The translations under genes and the position numbers were made by a program. Of a stretch of 64,000 bases of DNA, positions 50,637-59,860 are shown piece after piece (position 1 is the stretch's first letter; every line of letters begins with the position of its first letter). Source of the stretch: CAZMOK01 sp964644135 (GTDB lineage: Bacteria > Bacteroidota > Bacteroidia > Bacteroidales > JAGOPY01); the NCBI GenBank assembly GCA_964644135.1, contig CAZXWD010000001.1, forward strand, positions 1 through 64,000, in the 5' to 3' direction. The notes under the pieces were generated by a model. It saw nothing but the letters and a program-made list of their open reading frames with translations. It had not been told where the DNA came from and ran no database searches.

Positions 50637-53600
50637 TTAGTAAAGTTTATTGTGGTTAGACACAAGCTGATACATCCTGATATTTTTGGACATATCTTTC
50701 AGTACAAATTTAACATACAAATACATTCCTTCCATGCGGCCCTGGTTTCCTTCCGGAACAGAAAAGCGCCACTCATCGACTACGAACTGGTAATTTTCCG
50801 GCAATTCGCTCACATCGTCAACAGCTATGTTTTTATAACTGCTGCTCACAACATCATAAACACTCTTATATGTTACCTCGTCAAAGAAGTTGGTTCCGCC
50901 CCGCATAAGCATGCCCAGGAATGTCTTCATGTCTCTCAGGTTCGGATTTATTATAACTTCAATATAAGGTTCAATAGCAGCCCCGTATGCTGTTTCAGAT
51001 TCAACATCGTGTTTATGCACCTGCTGAGAATTGTAGGCAATACCATAAAGTGTGTTTTCTTGCGGAATGTACAACGAGGGCCCCCACTGCGGTTTTGATA
51101 CAAAAGAACGTAGTTTGATGTTGTAGGCAATCGTATTGTAAGATCCGGCCTTGATAAAAGTCATGTAGACCAGGTTTTTCTTTCTGTTGAATATTCCTAC
51201 AATTCCACCTTTTCCGGAAGGATCGTTATGTCCTGAGTAATCACCAATATCCTCAAAAAAGGATTCGGCTCCTTTGACAAATGATTCGTCACTAAGCTCC
51301 AGGGATCTGGTCATGTGCAAGAATTTATTCCTCGTTGCGTCGTACCACATCCAGTTACCATCGACATAAACAAGTGATGTTCGCTGCTCAAGACCAATAT
51401 TTTCGTATACGTAGTCGTTCCTGTCGAACTTACCACCTACACCGAGTTGTACAAGTATTTTGTCCGGATCGTTGGTCAAAGCTCTTTCATCGACAGGAAT
51501 AAACCCTATTGCTTTATCCTGCCAGAATATAAGCCTGGAACCAAAACCATGTAATGCATTGACAGAACCGTAACGACCCAGCACATCAACAAAATTATTG
51601 GCCATAAACTGCCTGTAAGCATCTACTTTAGCGCCGTCTATCTTTGTGTTGCTGTATCGGATCCTGTTTTTGAATTTTGTTGATTTGTTTATATCGATCG
51701 GGGCTCCGGGATATAATATTTCCGGATCTGAATTCCATGCATTGTTAACCGTGAAATCTTCAAAGTTTTCGATCCTACGATCAGAATGGATATTATCATC
51801 ATCGTTCCATAACTGTATGTGCGGGCTCTTCATTCCAAGGATACTATTACCGGATCGGGCTAAAGGATTGACTGATGTTTGCAAGGGCAGGGTTATTACA
51901 TTTCCTTCCATTGTATCTTTAACCAGCTTATAAATCGAAAAAGGAATGATCCTGGCATGAGTGAACATCGTGATGTAAGTGTCTCCACCAAACAGTTGAA
52001 TGTTTTTCGCAATATATTTGATGCTGTAATAAGAAGCAGTTTTAATCGCTTCTTTAAAATCCTCATCAACTTTTTGAAAATGGCCGACATACATGTACTG
52101 AGAGTTGGCAAGAGCTGAAGAAGTTGTCCCTCCGTAAAGAACGGATTTATTTCTTTTGTGCCTTACAATCGGAACCTGTTTTAATGAGTTCGCATCCGGA
52201 TCCCACCAGTCATTGTTATCAGAATGAGTCAATACAAGGCATTTTCCTCCTGCAGCACCGTTTGTGGCTAAAGCAGGAGATGTATACTTAAATATGTTGT
52301 GGAACCGGAACAATTCTGCTGAACCGCTCATAGGATCAGTAGATAGTTCGTTCTCTTCTGTTGCGTTTTCAACCTGAAATATTCCTGATATTTTTGACGG
52401 ATCAATAGTTGTTTCTCTGGCAGTGGTAGGATAAAAAATATGTTTGTATTTCTGTACCGGATTTTCTGCTCCTGCTTCAATAACCTCGTCGTTTTGATAT
52501 ATTGCCTTATAGGCTATCTCGAATTCATCTTCAGCTCTTAATTCTTCAGTTGTTCCCAGCAAATAATCAGGGGGCATCCATTCGCTTATATCATAAACAC
52601 CCCATTGGAACCTGTCAAACATTCCTTCATATAAATGTTCTTTAGGCTCGAGTATGTTGTGAACTTTAACCCACTCTCTTATTGTTTCATCGTCTTCTTC
52701 ATAACTTCTGCGAATGATATTAGCTATTGGCCCCTCGGCCAGAATGGTCTTATCTACAGGGCAACGTACAATATAAAATCCGGAAATGTCATGGATAATA
52801 TCTGTCAGGTCTACATTAACCAAAATACTTGCAACCTGGGCATTGAAATAATCTTTATTCTCGTCAGCAGCACGAAATGTTTCGGTATATTTTTTCATGT
52901 AACCGGTAATATATGGCCCGACTAAATTACCGTCTTCATTTAAAGTCTCGAACTGCTCAGATTCGGCACTGCCACGTTCAGGGATAGTAATGTCATCGAT
53001 CCACCGGACATAATTAAACGTTCCTCTCTTGCTTACAGGAAGGACTCCTATACGATATGTTTCACCACTGCGGTATCCGGCCATTCTTTTGCTATGAATG
53101 CCTTTGTATCCAAGCTGGTCTCTTATGTCCAGGTATTCGAAAATGTTTTTTTCCTGCTGGAAATCGTAATACTTGCAGATCCGGAACACCGGTATTACTG
53201 TACCGGTATCAGACCAGGTAGGCTTGTCTATCTTCCCCAAAAATACATTGCCTGAGGTATAGGTGTCTCCGTTATAACCGACGGTTCCTTCCAGTACTTT
53301 GTAATACTGTCCGGGAAGGATATCACCGTTGCGTACCGTTCCGTCTTCTTTCAGGGAAGGCAGACCGGAATAAGTATCTGTATCAAGATCATTCAGGTTC
53401 CTGTCATAAATACGTCCTCGAAAGGCAGGGACCTCATAAGTAATTGCTTTAAAGTCGTTCGGGTTGTTCAATCGTTGCCCGGCATCTAACTGATCCTCTT
53501 CTGTTACCCCGCCGATAGCCAATGTTTTTTTGATGTCGAAAAGGTCGTTGATTCGTTCTATAGCTACTGTTGCAGTTGTGTAGGCATTAATACTTACCTG

Positions 53601-54620
53601 TTCACCTGTGTATTGAGTGATCAAAACATTTAATGATGAGGAAGATATTTCTTCTTCCACTACTATCCTGCCTGTTTCAAAGGCCCCGTTCTCGATCATT
53701 TTAAAGGCCAGTATTTCAATCTTTTCGTACCGGGTGTCAATACCTGTAATTTGCAACTTAAGTCCTTTACCGGTATTGCGTGCAGGTGTAGCGCCATTAA
53801 AACGAGCATGCCATAACCTGCCCGGGGTGTCCAGATCAACTGATCCTTCATAAGTAAACATTGAGTAAGGGCCAAATAAACCGCTCCAGGAAGTTTTGTA
53901 TCCTTCTGTGTAATACCGGTAAGCAATAAAATACGGTGCAGCAGGAAGGTTTCCATCGACAAGTTCAGTAAAGTCGATCCGGGCTTCTGTTTTTAATGGA
54001 TTAAAATCGAGCAGATCCGGATCCACATACTTTACCAGGACAGTGTCAGAAACATGATATCCACCTGGACTAAACCAGATATAGGTGAAGATATCACCAG
54101 GATAGTAGGTGATTTCTCCTTGTGTATAATAGCCCCGTGTGACTAAATATTTTTCTCCTTCTACCAGCCCTAGATGATGTCCAGAACGGGGTTTTATATC
54201 GATGAGATTGATTGTCTTAGGCGTTGTGATCAAATCGTTCCAATACATACGAACGATTTCTCGGGATTCGTAATCAATGAAACCCCTAACCTGGCTATTC
54301 AGTACAAAGAATTTCTCTTTTGTCGTTATGTAAACCGGTGTCAGAGAATTGTTTTCGAGCATACCAATGTAATGCTTCGTTCCATTGGAATACATGATAT
54401 AAGTCTCACCGTCTCCTTCTACATATCCTACAGCCGTATAACCGTCTTCTATACTGAACTGAACCTCTGTTCCATCAAGCCTTGTCCATGAAAAGTTCCC
54501 TTCACCATGATCCAACAGCCTGCCATGGCCACAATCACGGTATGAGTTTTCCGGCTGGAAAGCCGGTTCATTGTCAAGGTGCATGCCCTTTTCAAAAGTC
54601 TGTATGTGTTCTTTAGCCAT
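50637..54620 (-). CDS. tail muzzle/stabilisation-like protein, 1327 aa
   Basis: The N-terminus with KGMHLDNEPAFQPENSYRDC and GHGRLLDHGEGN corresponds to the 'kG.n.D..p..qPen.yR.a.NG.l....GN' opening of the large crAss-like tail protein (stabilisation or muzzle protein). The rest is long and beta-rich with many Tyr/Asn/Gly turns, no membrane segment. In phiCrAss001 the protein of this place forms the tip of the short tail through which cargo leaves. Overlaps the preceding ring-like gene by eight bases. Confidence in a tail role is high; the exact name is moderate. Confidence 0.65.
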   Translation of the reverse strand: MAKEHIQTFEKGMHLDNEPAFQPENSYRDCGHGRLLDHGEGNFSWTRLDGTEVQFSIEDGYTAVGYVEGDGETYIMYSNGTKHYIGMLENNSLTPVYITTKEKFFVLNSQVRGFIDYESREIVRMYWNDLITTPKTINLIDIKPRSGHHLGLVEGEKYLVTRGYYTQGEITYYPGDIFTYIWFSPGGYHVSDTVLVKYVDPDLLDFNPLKTEARIDFTELVDGNLPAAPYFIAYRYYTEGYKTSWSGLFGPYSMFTYEGSVDLDTPGRLWHARFNGATPARNTGKGLKLQITGIDTRYEKIEILAFKMIENGAFETGRIVVEEEISSSSLNVLITQYTGEQVSINAYTTATVAIERINDLFDIKKTLAIGGVTEEDQLDAGQRLNNPNDFKAITYEVPAFRGRIYDRNLNDLDTDTYSGLPSLKEDGTVRNGDILPGQYYKVLEGTVGYNGDTYTSGNVFLGKIDKPTWSDTGTVIPVFRICKYYDFQQEKNIFEYLDIRDQLGYKGIHSKRMAGYRSGETYRIGVLPVSKRGTFNYVRWIDDITIPERGSAESEQFETLNEDGNLVGPYITGYMKKYTETFRAADENKDYFNAQVASILVNVDLTDIIHDISGFYIVRCPVDKTILAEGPIANIIRRSYEEDDETIREWVKVHNILEPKEHLYEGMFDRFQWGVYDISEWMPPDYLLGTTEELRAEDEFEIAYKAIYQNDEVIEAGAENPVQKYKHIFYPTTARETTIDPSKISGIFQVENATEENELSTDPMSGSAELFRFHNIFKYTSPALATNGAAGGKCLVLTHSDNNDWWDPDANSLKQVPIVRHKRNKSVLYGGTTSSALANSQYMYVGHFQKVDEDFKEAIKTASYYSIKYIAKNIQLFGGDTYITMFTHARIIPFSIYKLVKDTMEGNVITLPLQTSVNPLARSGNSILGMKSPHIQLWNDDDNIHSDRRIENFEDFTVNNAWNSDPEILYPGAPIDINKSTKFKNRIRYSNTKIDGAKVDAYRQFMANNFVDVLGRYGSVNALHGFGSRLIFWQDKAIGFIPVDERALTNDPDKILVQLGVGGKFDRNDYVYENIGLEQRTSLVYVDGNWMWYDATRNKFLHMTRSLELSDESFVKGAESFFEDIGDYSGHNDPSGKGGIVGIFNRKKNLVYMTFIKAGSYNTIAYNIKLRSFVSKPQWGPSLYIPQENTLYGIAYNSQQVHKHDVESETAYGAAIEPYIEVIINPNLRDMKTFLGMLMRGGTNFFDEVTYKSVYDVVSSSYKNIAVDDVSELPENYQFVVDEWRFSVPEGNQGRMEGMYLYVKFVLKDMSKNIRMYQLVSNHNKLY

Positions 54621-55338
54621 ATAAATTCAAAGATGCGTTTCCTGTAAATTCAAACCCGATAATATCGGATAATTCTCTCATGTGCTGCTCAGTAGTTTCA
54701 TCGTCAGACTTTATTTGCCTGACTGCCCTGCGGTATTCACTTTCAAGTTCCTTTATAAACCTCATGTTTGCCCCGGTAAGACGGTCTTTACGAAACCTGT
54801 GCCACAACTCCTTTTTTGACATTTCCCAGATCAATCCCTTTGCAAGCGGATCGATATGGCTTTCTAAAACCATGATAAATCCATCCTTATCAACAGGATA
54901 TTCCAAGAGATCTATTGTAATCTCCGTCTGATTAGGTTTCCTCTCAAAGATAATCGTGTTGTTTTGAATGTACCACGGATAACAGGCAACGATATTGGTA
55001 TAGTCTGAAGTGTCCTCCCACCGGTAGGTCAGGTTGTTACCGTCCGTTGAAACATTATACGTTGGAACCCCGCTAAAGACATCCGGAACATGATCCATGT
55101 GATCACCCATTAGAATGGCATTGACATGTACTGCCGACTCAGGCAGCTTTACCTGGACATCATCTGTTACTTCCAACAGCTTAAACCTTCTTTGGTAATT
55201 GTAGAATCCTCCTATCTTTAGATCTTTCTGCTTTGCCCAACGTGCCAGGATAGGATACATTTTTTTTGTGTTCTCATCTGTATCTTCAACAGCCTGTAAA
55301 AAAGCTTCTTTTATGCTTACCAGTTTTTTTATTGCCAT
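54613..55338 (-). CDS. tail ring/tubular-like protein, 241 aa
   Basis: Begins with a helical segment (KEAFLQAVEDTDENTKKMYP), then beta strands (FKLLEVTDDVQVKLPESAVH) and a helical C-terminal region with ELWHRFRKDRLTG. The helix-strand-helix layout, size and position directly before the muzzle gene match ring (tail-adaptor) proteins of crAss-like phages. Not proven by sequence signature alone. Confidence 0.55.
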   Translation of the reverse strand: MAIKKLVSIKEAFLQAVEDTDENTKKMYPILARWAKQKDLKIGGFYNYQRRFKLLEVTDDVQVKLPESAVHVNAILMGDHMDHVPDVFSGVPTYNVSTDGNNLTYRWEDTSDYTNIVACYPWYIQNNTIIFERKPNQTEITIDLLEYPVDKDGFIMVLESHIDPLAKGLIWEMSKKELWHRFRKDRLTGANMRFIKELESEYRRAVRQIKSDDETTEQHMRELSDIIGFEFTGNASLNLYG

Positions 55339-55347
55339 AACTGCCTG

Positions 55348-56190
55348 TTATTGTATTCGTGAACTGACCACCTTAAATTGATCCTGAGCGTCGTCGACCA
55401 CATCTGCTATGCTTCTTCTTTCCAGCTCATATTCGTTCGTCAGGATAGCTAAAACGACGTTCTGGGCCATTTCTCTGCTTATAGGGAAGTCGTCGTATTT
55501 GGTTATACTTTTTATCTGCTGAGAGAGCTTCACTTTTGCATTTGCGGAATAGGTATAAGAATATCCGTTTTGTACTGTAAAAGATGTCCCGGTGTTATAT
55601 ACTGTTCCGCTTGTAGATCCTATGAGGGTTTCAAGTACATGGCCGTCCATGACGGTATATTCTGTATCCACGACAAGAGCAGAAGACATAACATCCAAAG
55701 TGTTCCACACGTATCCGTTCATAGGATCTTCCAACACTCCACTAACGTCAAGTTCTTCCTGGTAAGGATACACATAAAGCTCGTTCCTGGAGGTAACAGC
55801 ATAAAAAATAAATTGCTGTAGTCTTTCATCTTCCAGGGAAATCATTTCCATCAGGTGATCCCAGTCAATGGAATGCAGCATTTTGTTCCGGGAAGCACTG
55901 CGAATTTTAATAAGGCCGTCTATTACTGCCGGTACTTCGATCTTGCCCAGCCTCACTGAAGAACTGTACACATTTGGGTTGTCTGAAGAAGATACCGGTG
56001 TAGGCTTGTACCTGCCCATTCGTTGATAAAACTCGGCAGGGACCTCGTTAAGTTGTACCAATTCCTGCCCAATAAGCACAGCACGGTAGTTGAGGATCTT
56101 GTGCAATAAGTATGCATCAGTGACCCGTGTATCGTCTGTAAGAGCAAGAAGAACTGTTTTTATATCGTAGATAATGTCCTCAACCTTCAT
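55348..56190 (-). CDS. tail ring/adaptor-like protein, 280 aa
   Basis: An N-terminal helical region (VEDIIYDIKTVLLALTDDTR, and LLHKILNYRAVLIGQELVQL) is followed by a beta-rich core (IEVPAVIDGLIKIRSASRNK) and a C-terminal helix (NVVLAILTNEYELERRSIAD). This matches the ring-type proteins that surround the portal of crAss-like phages. It is the first gene of the ring-ring-muzzle-cargo-polymerase series and overlaps the M15 peptidase gene by 11 bases. Confidence 0.55.
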   Translation of the reverse strand: MKVEDIIYDIKTVLLALTDDTRVTDAYLLHKILNYRAVLIGQELVQLNEVPAEFYQRMGRYKPTPVSSSDNPNVYSSSVRLGKIEVPAVIDGLIKIRSASRNKMLHSIDWDHLMEMISLEDERLQQFIFYAVTSRNELYVYPYQEELDVSGVLEDPMNGYVWNTLDVMSSALVVDTEYTVMDGHVLETLIGSTSGTVYNTGTSFTVQNGYSYTYSANAKVKLSQQIKSITKYDDFPISREMAQNVVLAILTNEYELERRSIADVVDDAQDQFKVVSSRIQ

Positions 56191-56629
56191 TTGGATTAAC
56201 AGATTTTAGTATAACATTCGAACTCGAAGTTAACTTAAATAAAATCCGTTGTCCATTTCCGAGGCTGTAATCACAGTGCACGTAGTTCAATGATACATTA
56301 TAAACCATATTCGTGTAAGATGAAAATTCCCATAACAGTTGTAGGAATTCAGGCATTTTCAGGTGTGATGTTGTCCAGTCGACGGCGCCTTTACCAAAGA
56401 AGCAATGTTCGCTTTTGCCGTTTCTTCCCAGCCGTTTTTCTAATTCCGGAGGCCGGTATCCTGAATTATTGTTAGTGGTGATATATCCATCGAAGTTCCT
56501 GGCTATTTCTACCATAGGCAGGATGTGGTGAATGAGGAGCTTGTCGATTATTGTAGGTGGTATTTCATCGACAATCGTGAATTCTTTTAATCGGAACGGA
56601 AAGTAAGGATCCTTTTTCTTCATTCTCAT
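56180..56629 (-). CDS. peptidase M15 family endolysin-like protein
   Basis: 149 aa. SGYRPPELEKRLGR, SEHCFFGKGAVDW and NYVHCDYS form the metal-binding set of M15A D-Ala-D-Ala carboxypeptidases/endolysins (SGYR, SxHxxGxAxD, and a final xxH), with the substitution of Glu for the variable position after Ser. The Zn ligands would be His (SEHCFF), Asp (AVDW) and His (VHCD). It would cut the stem peptide of peptidoglycan. In crAss-like phages an M15 enzyme of this size is common near the tail genes, either for lysis or entry. It lacks a signal peptide, so a holin would be needed. Confidence 0.75.
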   Translation of the reverse strand: MRMKKKDPYFPFRLKEFTIVDEIPPTIIDKLLIHHILPMVEIARNFDGYITTNNNSGYRPPELEKRLGRNGKSEHCFFGKGAVDWTTSHLKMPEFLQLLWEFSSYTNMVYNVSLNYVHCDYSLGNGQRILFKLTSSSNVILKSVNPNEG

Positions 56630-57378
56630 TTCAAAACGGCTATTATAGCAAACAAACCTGCAGCTCCGACTGCGGCCCAGAATTTTCTCTTTCCTTTCTT
56701 TATCTTTTTGTCTTTTTCATCAATCTTCGATGCAAGGTCTTTTGCAAGAGTTTCATAAGCAATTAGAGAGATACTGTCGTTTACTATGATATTGTGCTGG
56801 GTCTGAATTATAGAACGTAAATTACTATTAATTTCTGATATGTTAATGAATCGTTCAGATAAAGTTTCGTTCCGGTCTGTTAATAAGGATATCCGTTTTT
56901 GAAATTCTGCGTGCTCTTCAAACTTTATGTTCGCCGTGCGTATGCTTTCCATAGGAACGATCAATGAAGTGTCCCTGGGAAAAGACGCACCCCCCGGTTC
57001 GATTAAGAACTCGGGGGGTGCTTTATAGCCTGTCTGATCAAGAAAGAGGATACTTGCCTGCTGGTCATTCATAGCAAGTATTTCTTTTGTTCTTTTTTTT
57101 AGCTGATTTTCGGATGATGCCAGTTCTGTTGATAACTTTTCGATCTTTTGGTTTAAAGCCGAATCGATTTCATGCAGGGAATCATTCCGAACTTCATAAT
57201 CAGCTATTACCGCAGACAGCGAATCCTTGCTTTTTTGATGTTTTTCTTTGAGCCTCTCGATGTCTGCATGGTAGTTCTCTTCCGGTATCCTGTCATCACA
57301 GCTTCGCACAATAATAACAGTGGCTACAACTGCTATGACCAGTGTCAGGATTGTTTGGATGAGACCGTACTTTTTCAT
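56626..57378 (-). CDS. spanin-like membrane protein, coiled coil
   Basis: 250 aa. N-terminal membrane segment (LIQTILTLVIAVVATVIIV), long periplasmic coiled coil (~40-225: ...HQKSKDSLSAVIADYEVR, SLSERFINISEIN...) and a second hydrophobic segment at the C-terminus (FWAAVGAAGLFAIIAVLK). A coiled coil joined to membrane at both ends suits a spanin that bridges inner and outer membrane, although u-spanins normally have a lipobox at the N-terminus. Part of the lysis cluster, four bases overlapping the holin-like gene upstream. Confidence 0.55.
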   Translation of the reverse strand: MKKYGLIQTILTLVIAVVATVIIVRSCDDRIPEENYHADIERLKEKHQKSKDSLSAVIADYEVRNDSLHEIDSALNQKIEKLSTELASSENQLKKRTKEILAMNDQQASILFLDQTGYKAPPEFLIEPGGASFPRDTSLIVPMESIRTANIKFEEHAEFQKRISLLTDRNETLSERFINISEINSNLRSIIQTQHNIIVNDSISLIAYETLAKDLASKIDEKDKKIKKGKRKFWAAVGAAGLFAIIAVLK

Positions 57379-57650
57379 TCCTTTTTAATTTTGGAACCCG
57401 GCATTGCTTCTGCAAATTTCTGAAAAACTTTCATAGATGCAGAATAAGCCAGCAATATAAGTATCACATTTAATGATACAAGGTAATCCGGATCCGTCCA
57501 TTTATTTTTCAACTCAAGAAAAATAATGATTATCGCAACGATTAATGCTGCAATAGTTTTGATCCTTGTCGTTGAGGTTTTGATGATCATATCTCCCTGG
57601 GGAGAATAACCTTCAATTTCTTCTAAAAAGCCAACCTTAATTTTTTTCAT
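57375..57650 (-). CDS. holin-like protein, two membrane segments
   Basis: 91 aa. A short N-terminal cytoplasmic part, then IAALIVAIIIIFLELKN and LVSLNVILILLAYSASM as two transmembrane helices, and a Lys-rich C-terminus. Size, topology and place next to the spanin and peptidase genes suggest a class II holin. Overlaps neighbours by four and fourteen bases. Confidence 0.5.
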   Translation of the reverse strand: MKKIKVGFLEEIEGYSPQGDMIIKTSTTRIKTIAALIVAIIIIFLELKNKWTDPDYLVSLNVILILLAYSASMKVFQKFAEAMPGSKIKKE

Positions 57651-58140
57651 GATCTTTTTTTCTTATTGTTTTTACTCCTGCCAATATTGCGGCGAGAATT
57701 ACCAGACACATAATAAAATAGCCTACCGTTTCCCATATGTCTATTGAAAATTCTTTAATCAGGAAAAAGGCAGGCACAAGCGGAATGAACTTGAACAGCA
57801 ATATCCAAAGCCCGAATGTTCTGATCATCCAGCCGTTGATTCCTTTTTCATCTGTATAAAGAATGTCTTTACCCATGATCAAAGCATGGATTATATCCCA
57901 ATAGGTCCAGGTAATAAATAAAAAGGAAAGTTGCAGCAAGATGTGTTGAAACCAATCCATGCTTTCCCAAAAATGGATCAGCAAGACTCCATGCAACATA
58001 ATACGGATCCAAAAACCCGCTGCGTGGAACAATTTTGACCAGTACCGGTCATTGCTTCCCTGGTGCCTCCAGCTGATCATTGCCTGCTGCATGATTGCAA
58101 GCATGACAACAATAATGAATGTTAAAATAATTTGTCCCAT
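57637..58140 (-). CDS. multi-spanning membrane protein, 167 aa
   Basis: Four to five predicted transmembrane helices (ILTFIIVVMLAIMQQAMI, IMLHGVLLIHFW, ILLQLSFLFITWTYW, LWILLFKFIPLVPAFFL, VGYFIMCLVILAAILAGV) with His/Trp-rich loops. Unrecognised family. Located in the lysis cluster, it may be a second holin or antiholin-like component, or an envelope protein unrelated to lysis. Confidence 0.55.
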   Translation of the reverse strand: MGQIILTFIIVVMLAIMQQAMISWRHQGSNDRYWSKLFHAAGFWIRIMLHGVLLIHFWESMDWFQHILLQLSFLFITWTYWDIIHALIMGKDILYTDEKGINGWMIRTFGLWILLFKFIPLVPAFFLIKEFSIDIWETVGYFIMCLVILAAILAGVKTIRKKDHEKN

Positions 58141-58147
58141 AGCTTTT

Positions 58148-58456
58148 TTATATTCCTCCTTTTGACATGATATAAGCAGTAACTACACCGGCAACAATGG
58201 CAAGAACAGCATTAATAATCCGATCCGACCATGTGTTAGTGTGTTTCCTGGTATTGAGCAAGGAATTAACCTGTAGGTTAAGTTTGTTGTATTTTTCCTC
58301 AAGCTCTTTGAACCGTTTAGCACTGTTCTCTTCATTTTTCTGGCATGAATCAACAGTAGAAGTAACCTGTCCTATCAAGTGACGGGTGAACTCTTTAAGT
58401 AAAAATTGTCCATCGCTTTCATCAAAAAATCTTTGGTCCATCAGGAAATGCAGCAT
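58148..58456 (-). CDS. XhlA-like holin accessory, coiled coil plus membrane helix
   Basis: 102 aa: charged N-terminal coiled coil (residues ~20-75), then one C-terminal membrane helix (IINAVLAIVAGVVTAYIM). XhlA-type proteins have this layout and cooperate with holins. Start may be Met1 or Met6. Its 5' end overlaps the cupin gene. Assignment is by topology only. Confidence 0.5.
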   Translation of the reverse strand: MLHFLMDQRFFDESDGQFLLKEFTRHLIGQVTSTVDSCQKNEENSAKRFKELEEKYNKLNLQVNSLLNTRKHTNTWSDRIINAVLAIVAGVVTAYIMSKGGI

Positions 58457-58826
58457 TTGACGGTATTGCCACTGCCAACACTATAGCGTCTTCAATGCAT
58501 TTGACAGTATGTGGGATACCTGGTTTAATAGTTAATGAGTTACCTTTTTTGAGGATGGTGGTTATGTTTTCGTCGTAAGTGATTTCAATCTTTCCGGAGA
58601 TAACAATAAATATTTCCGTTTCGGTATCTACATGTTTATGTGTTGATGCATTGGCTTCCATTTCAAGCAAACAAACATCACATTCAGGATTACGCATTAG
58701 TCCTTTACCAGTTGTCTTTGCATCGCCTGTCTGGTAAGTTTTAGTATTGCCACACGCATGAATTACCGGAACCTTTTCCGGAAGATCTTCAATCATGCTT
58801 GTCAGGTTTTTTAGTTCATCGGTCAT
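58422..58826 (-). CDS. cupin-domain protein
   Basis: 134 aa with the start taken at MTDELKNLTSMI, since the further upstream in-frame Met at 58907 would overlap the neighbouring gene and lacks the leader. The cupin core is ASTHKHVDTETEIFIVISG (HxH...E motif) and IKPGIPHTVKC (second motif, final His), a beta-barrel binding one metal. A loop with GKGLMRNPECDVCLL precedes it. Roles range from sugar isomerases to small-molecule binding. An odd member of a lysis/tail cluster; perhaps a sugar-nucleotide enzyme serving the surface glycan pathway. Confidence 0.65.
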   Translation of the reverse strand: MTDELKNLTSMIEDLPEKVPVIHACGNTKTYQTGDAKTTGKGLMRNPECDVCLLEMEANASTHKHVDTETEIFIVISGKIEITYDENITTILKKGNSLTIKPGIPHTVKCIEDAIVLAVAIPSNAAFPDGPKIF

Positions 58827-58869
58827 AGGAGTGGTTATTAATAAAAACTGGTTATTTTTTATAGGTGTT

Positions 58870-59445
58870 TTACCACCATTCGATTGTTCCTGCATAGTAC
58901 CAGGCAAATCTTCCGTTGCGGAAGGTCATTTTATAGCCTTTCCGTTTCCAGAAGTTTTTACATCGCCAGCCCTTATAGAGCCAATGATCTTCCGGTAGCC
59001 ATTCGATCCGGGATTCTCCTTGCATACCTACATTGTCTTTTGTGTAGTAGTCGGTAATTTTTGTACGTTGACCCACAAAAACGGTACAGTTATCGACAAT
59101 CCATTCATTACCATGTTCTTGCCATATATCCTTAGCGAATTCTTTGGCCACATCTTGCATTTCATGGACCCACTTAGGATTGTTGGGATTGACATAATTG
59201 ATGTAATAATAGGCCACAAAGTTCAATCCGCCTATTTCAATCTCATAGACGGACATAGGCGGATCTGTAACGATTTTCCACTGGCGTTCCTTTTCGACGG
59301 TAGTGTGGTCAAAAGTCCACCCTTCCCATTTGTTTTCCGAATCTCTTGCGGCATATTCAGGCACGTCGTTATACCCATCAAGGTACTGTTGTGATACCAT
59401 AAGAAGCGGTATCATTACAAAAAATAACATTAGAAACTTTTTCAT
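58870..59445 (-). CDS. secreted protein with signal peptide, 191 aa
   Basis: MKKFLMLFFVMIPLLMVSQQ is a Sec signal peptide ending SQQ. The mature part is Trp/Tyr-rich (about ten Trp in 170 residues: EGWTFDHTTVEKERQW, KWEGW, HWLYKGWRC) with two Cys that may form a disulfide. Aromatic-rich, exported and small, it could bind glycans. It follows a promoter-like element and lies beside two other exported proteins. Unknown family. Confidence 0.6.
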   Translation of the reverse strand: MKKFLMLFFVMIPLLMVSQQYLDGYNDVPEYAARDSENKWEGWTFDHTTVEKERQWKIVTDPPMSVYEIEIGGLNFVAYYYINYVNPNNPKWVHEMQDVAKEFAKDIWQEHGNEWIVDNCTVFVGQRTKITDYYTKDNVGMQGESRIEWLPEDHWLYKGWRCKNFWKRKGYKMTFRNGRFAWYYAGTIEWW

Positions 59446-59460
59446 AGCTGTGCGTTTTTA

Positions 59461-59474
59461 ATTAATAGATAATT
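59461..59474 (-). promoter_or_regulatory. candidate TTATCTATTA promoter motif (minus)
   Basis: On the - strand AATTATCTATTAAT covers the stop of the gene ending at 59473 and precedes the ATG at 59445 by about 16 bases, as in the other TTATC elements. Confidence 0.4.
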
Positions 59475-59859
59475 ATTCAGGTTCAGGTTCAGTGATGACC
59501 TTCTGTTTTAGCTTTTCTATTTCCCACAAGGCCCACTGTTTTATATAGTTCCTGTTTGTGAATGTCTGGTCTTTCAACCACTGGATTGTAACCTGTGCAG
59601 CTCCTACAGAATCAGCGTTGCTCCTGGCCACACGATATTGTTCCGTGCTTTTTTTATAGAGCTCTCCATTATAGACCAGGTATTCGGTATAATTTATTTT
59701 TAAGATTATACCATTAGGATGTGGAGTCTGAACAGCTTCCCAGACTTGCATAGTCGTGTCTCCTTGGCTTATATTAATTACCGTGTCTTCTTGGACTGTC
59801 CACTGAGAAAACGCAGCAGAGGCCATTAAAATCAATAAAATTGTCAGTAGTTTTTTCAT
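59473..59859 (-). CDS. secreted protein with signal peptide, 128 aa
   Basis: MKKLLTILLILMASAAFSQW is a Sec signal peptide with cleavage at AFS-Q, the same style as the gene at 392. The mature part (NISQGDTTMQVWEAVQTP...KINYTEYLV) is beta-rich then helical. It resembles short secreted Bacteroidetes proteins of unknown function. One base separates it from the fibre gene before it. Confidence 0.6.
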   Translation of the reverse strand: MKKLLTILLILMASAAFSQWTVQEDTVINISQGDTTMQVWEAVQTPHPNGIILKINYTEYLVYNGELYKKSTEQYRVARSNADSVGAAQVTIQWLKDQTFTNRNYIKQWALWEIEKLKQKVITEPEPE

Positions 59860-59860
59860 A

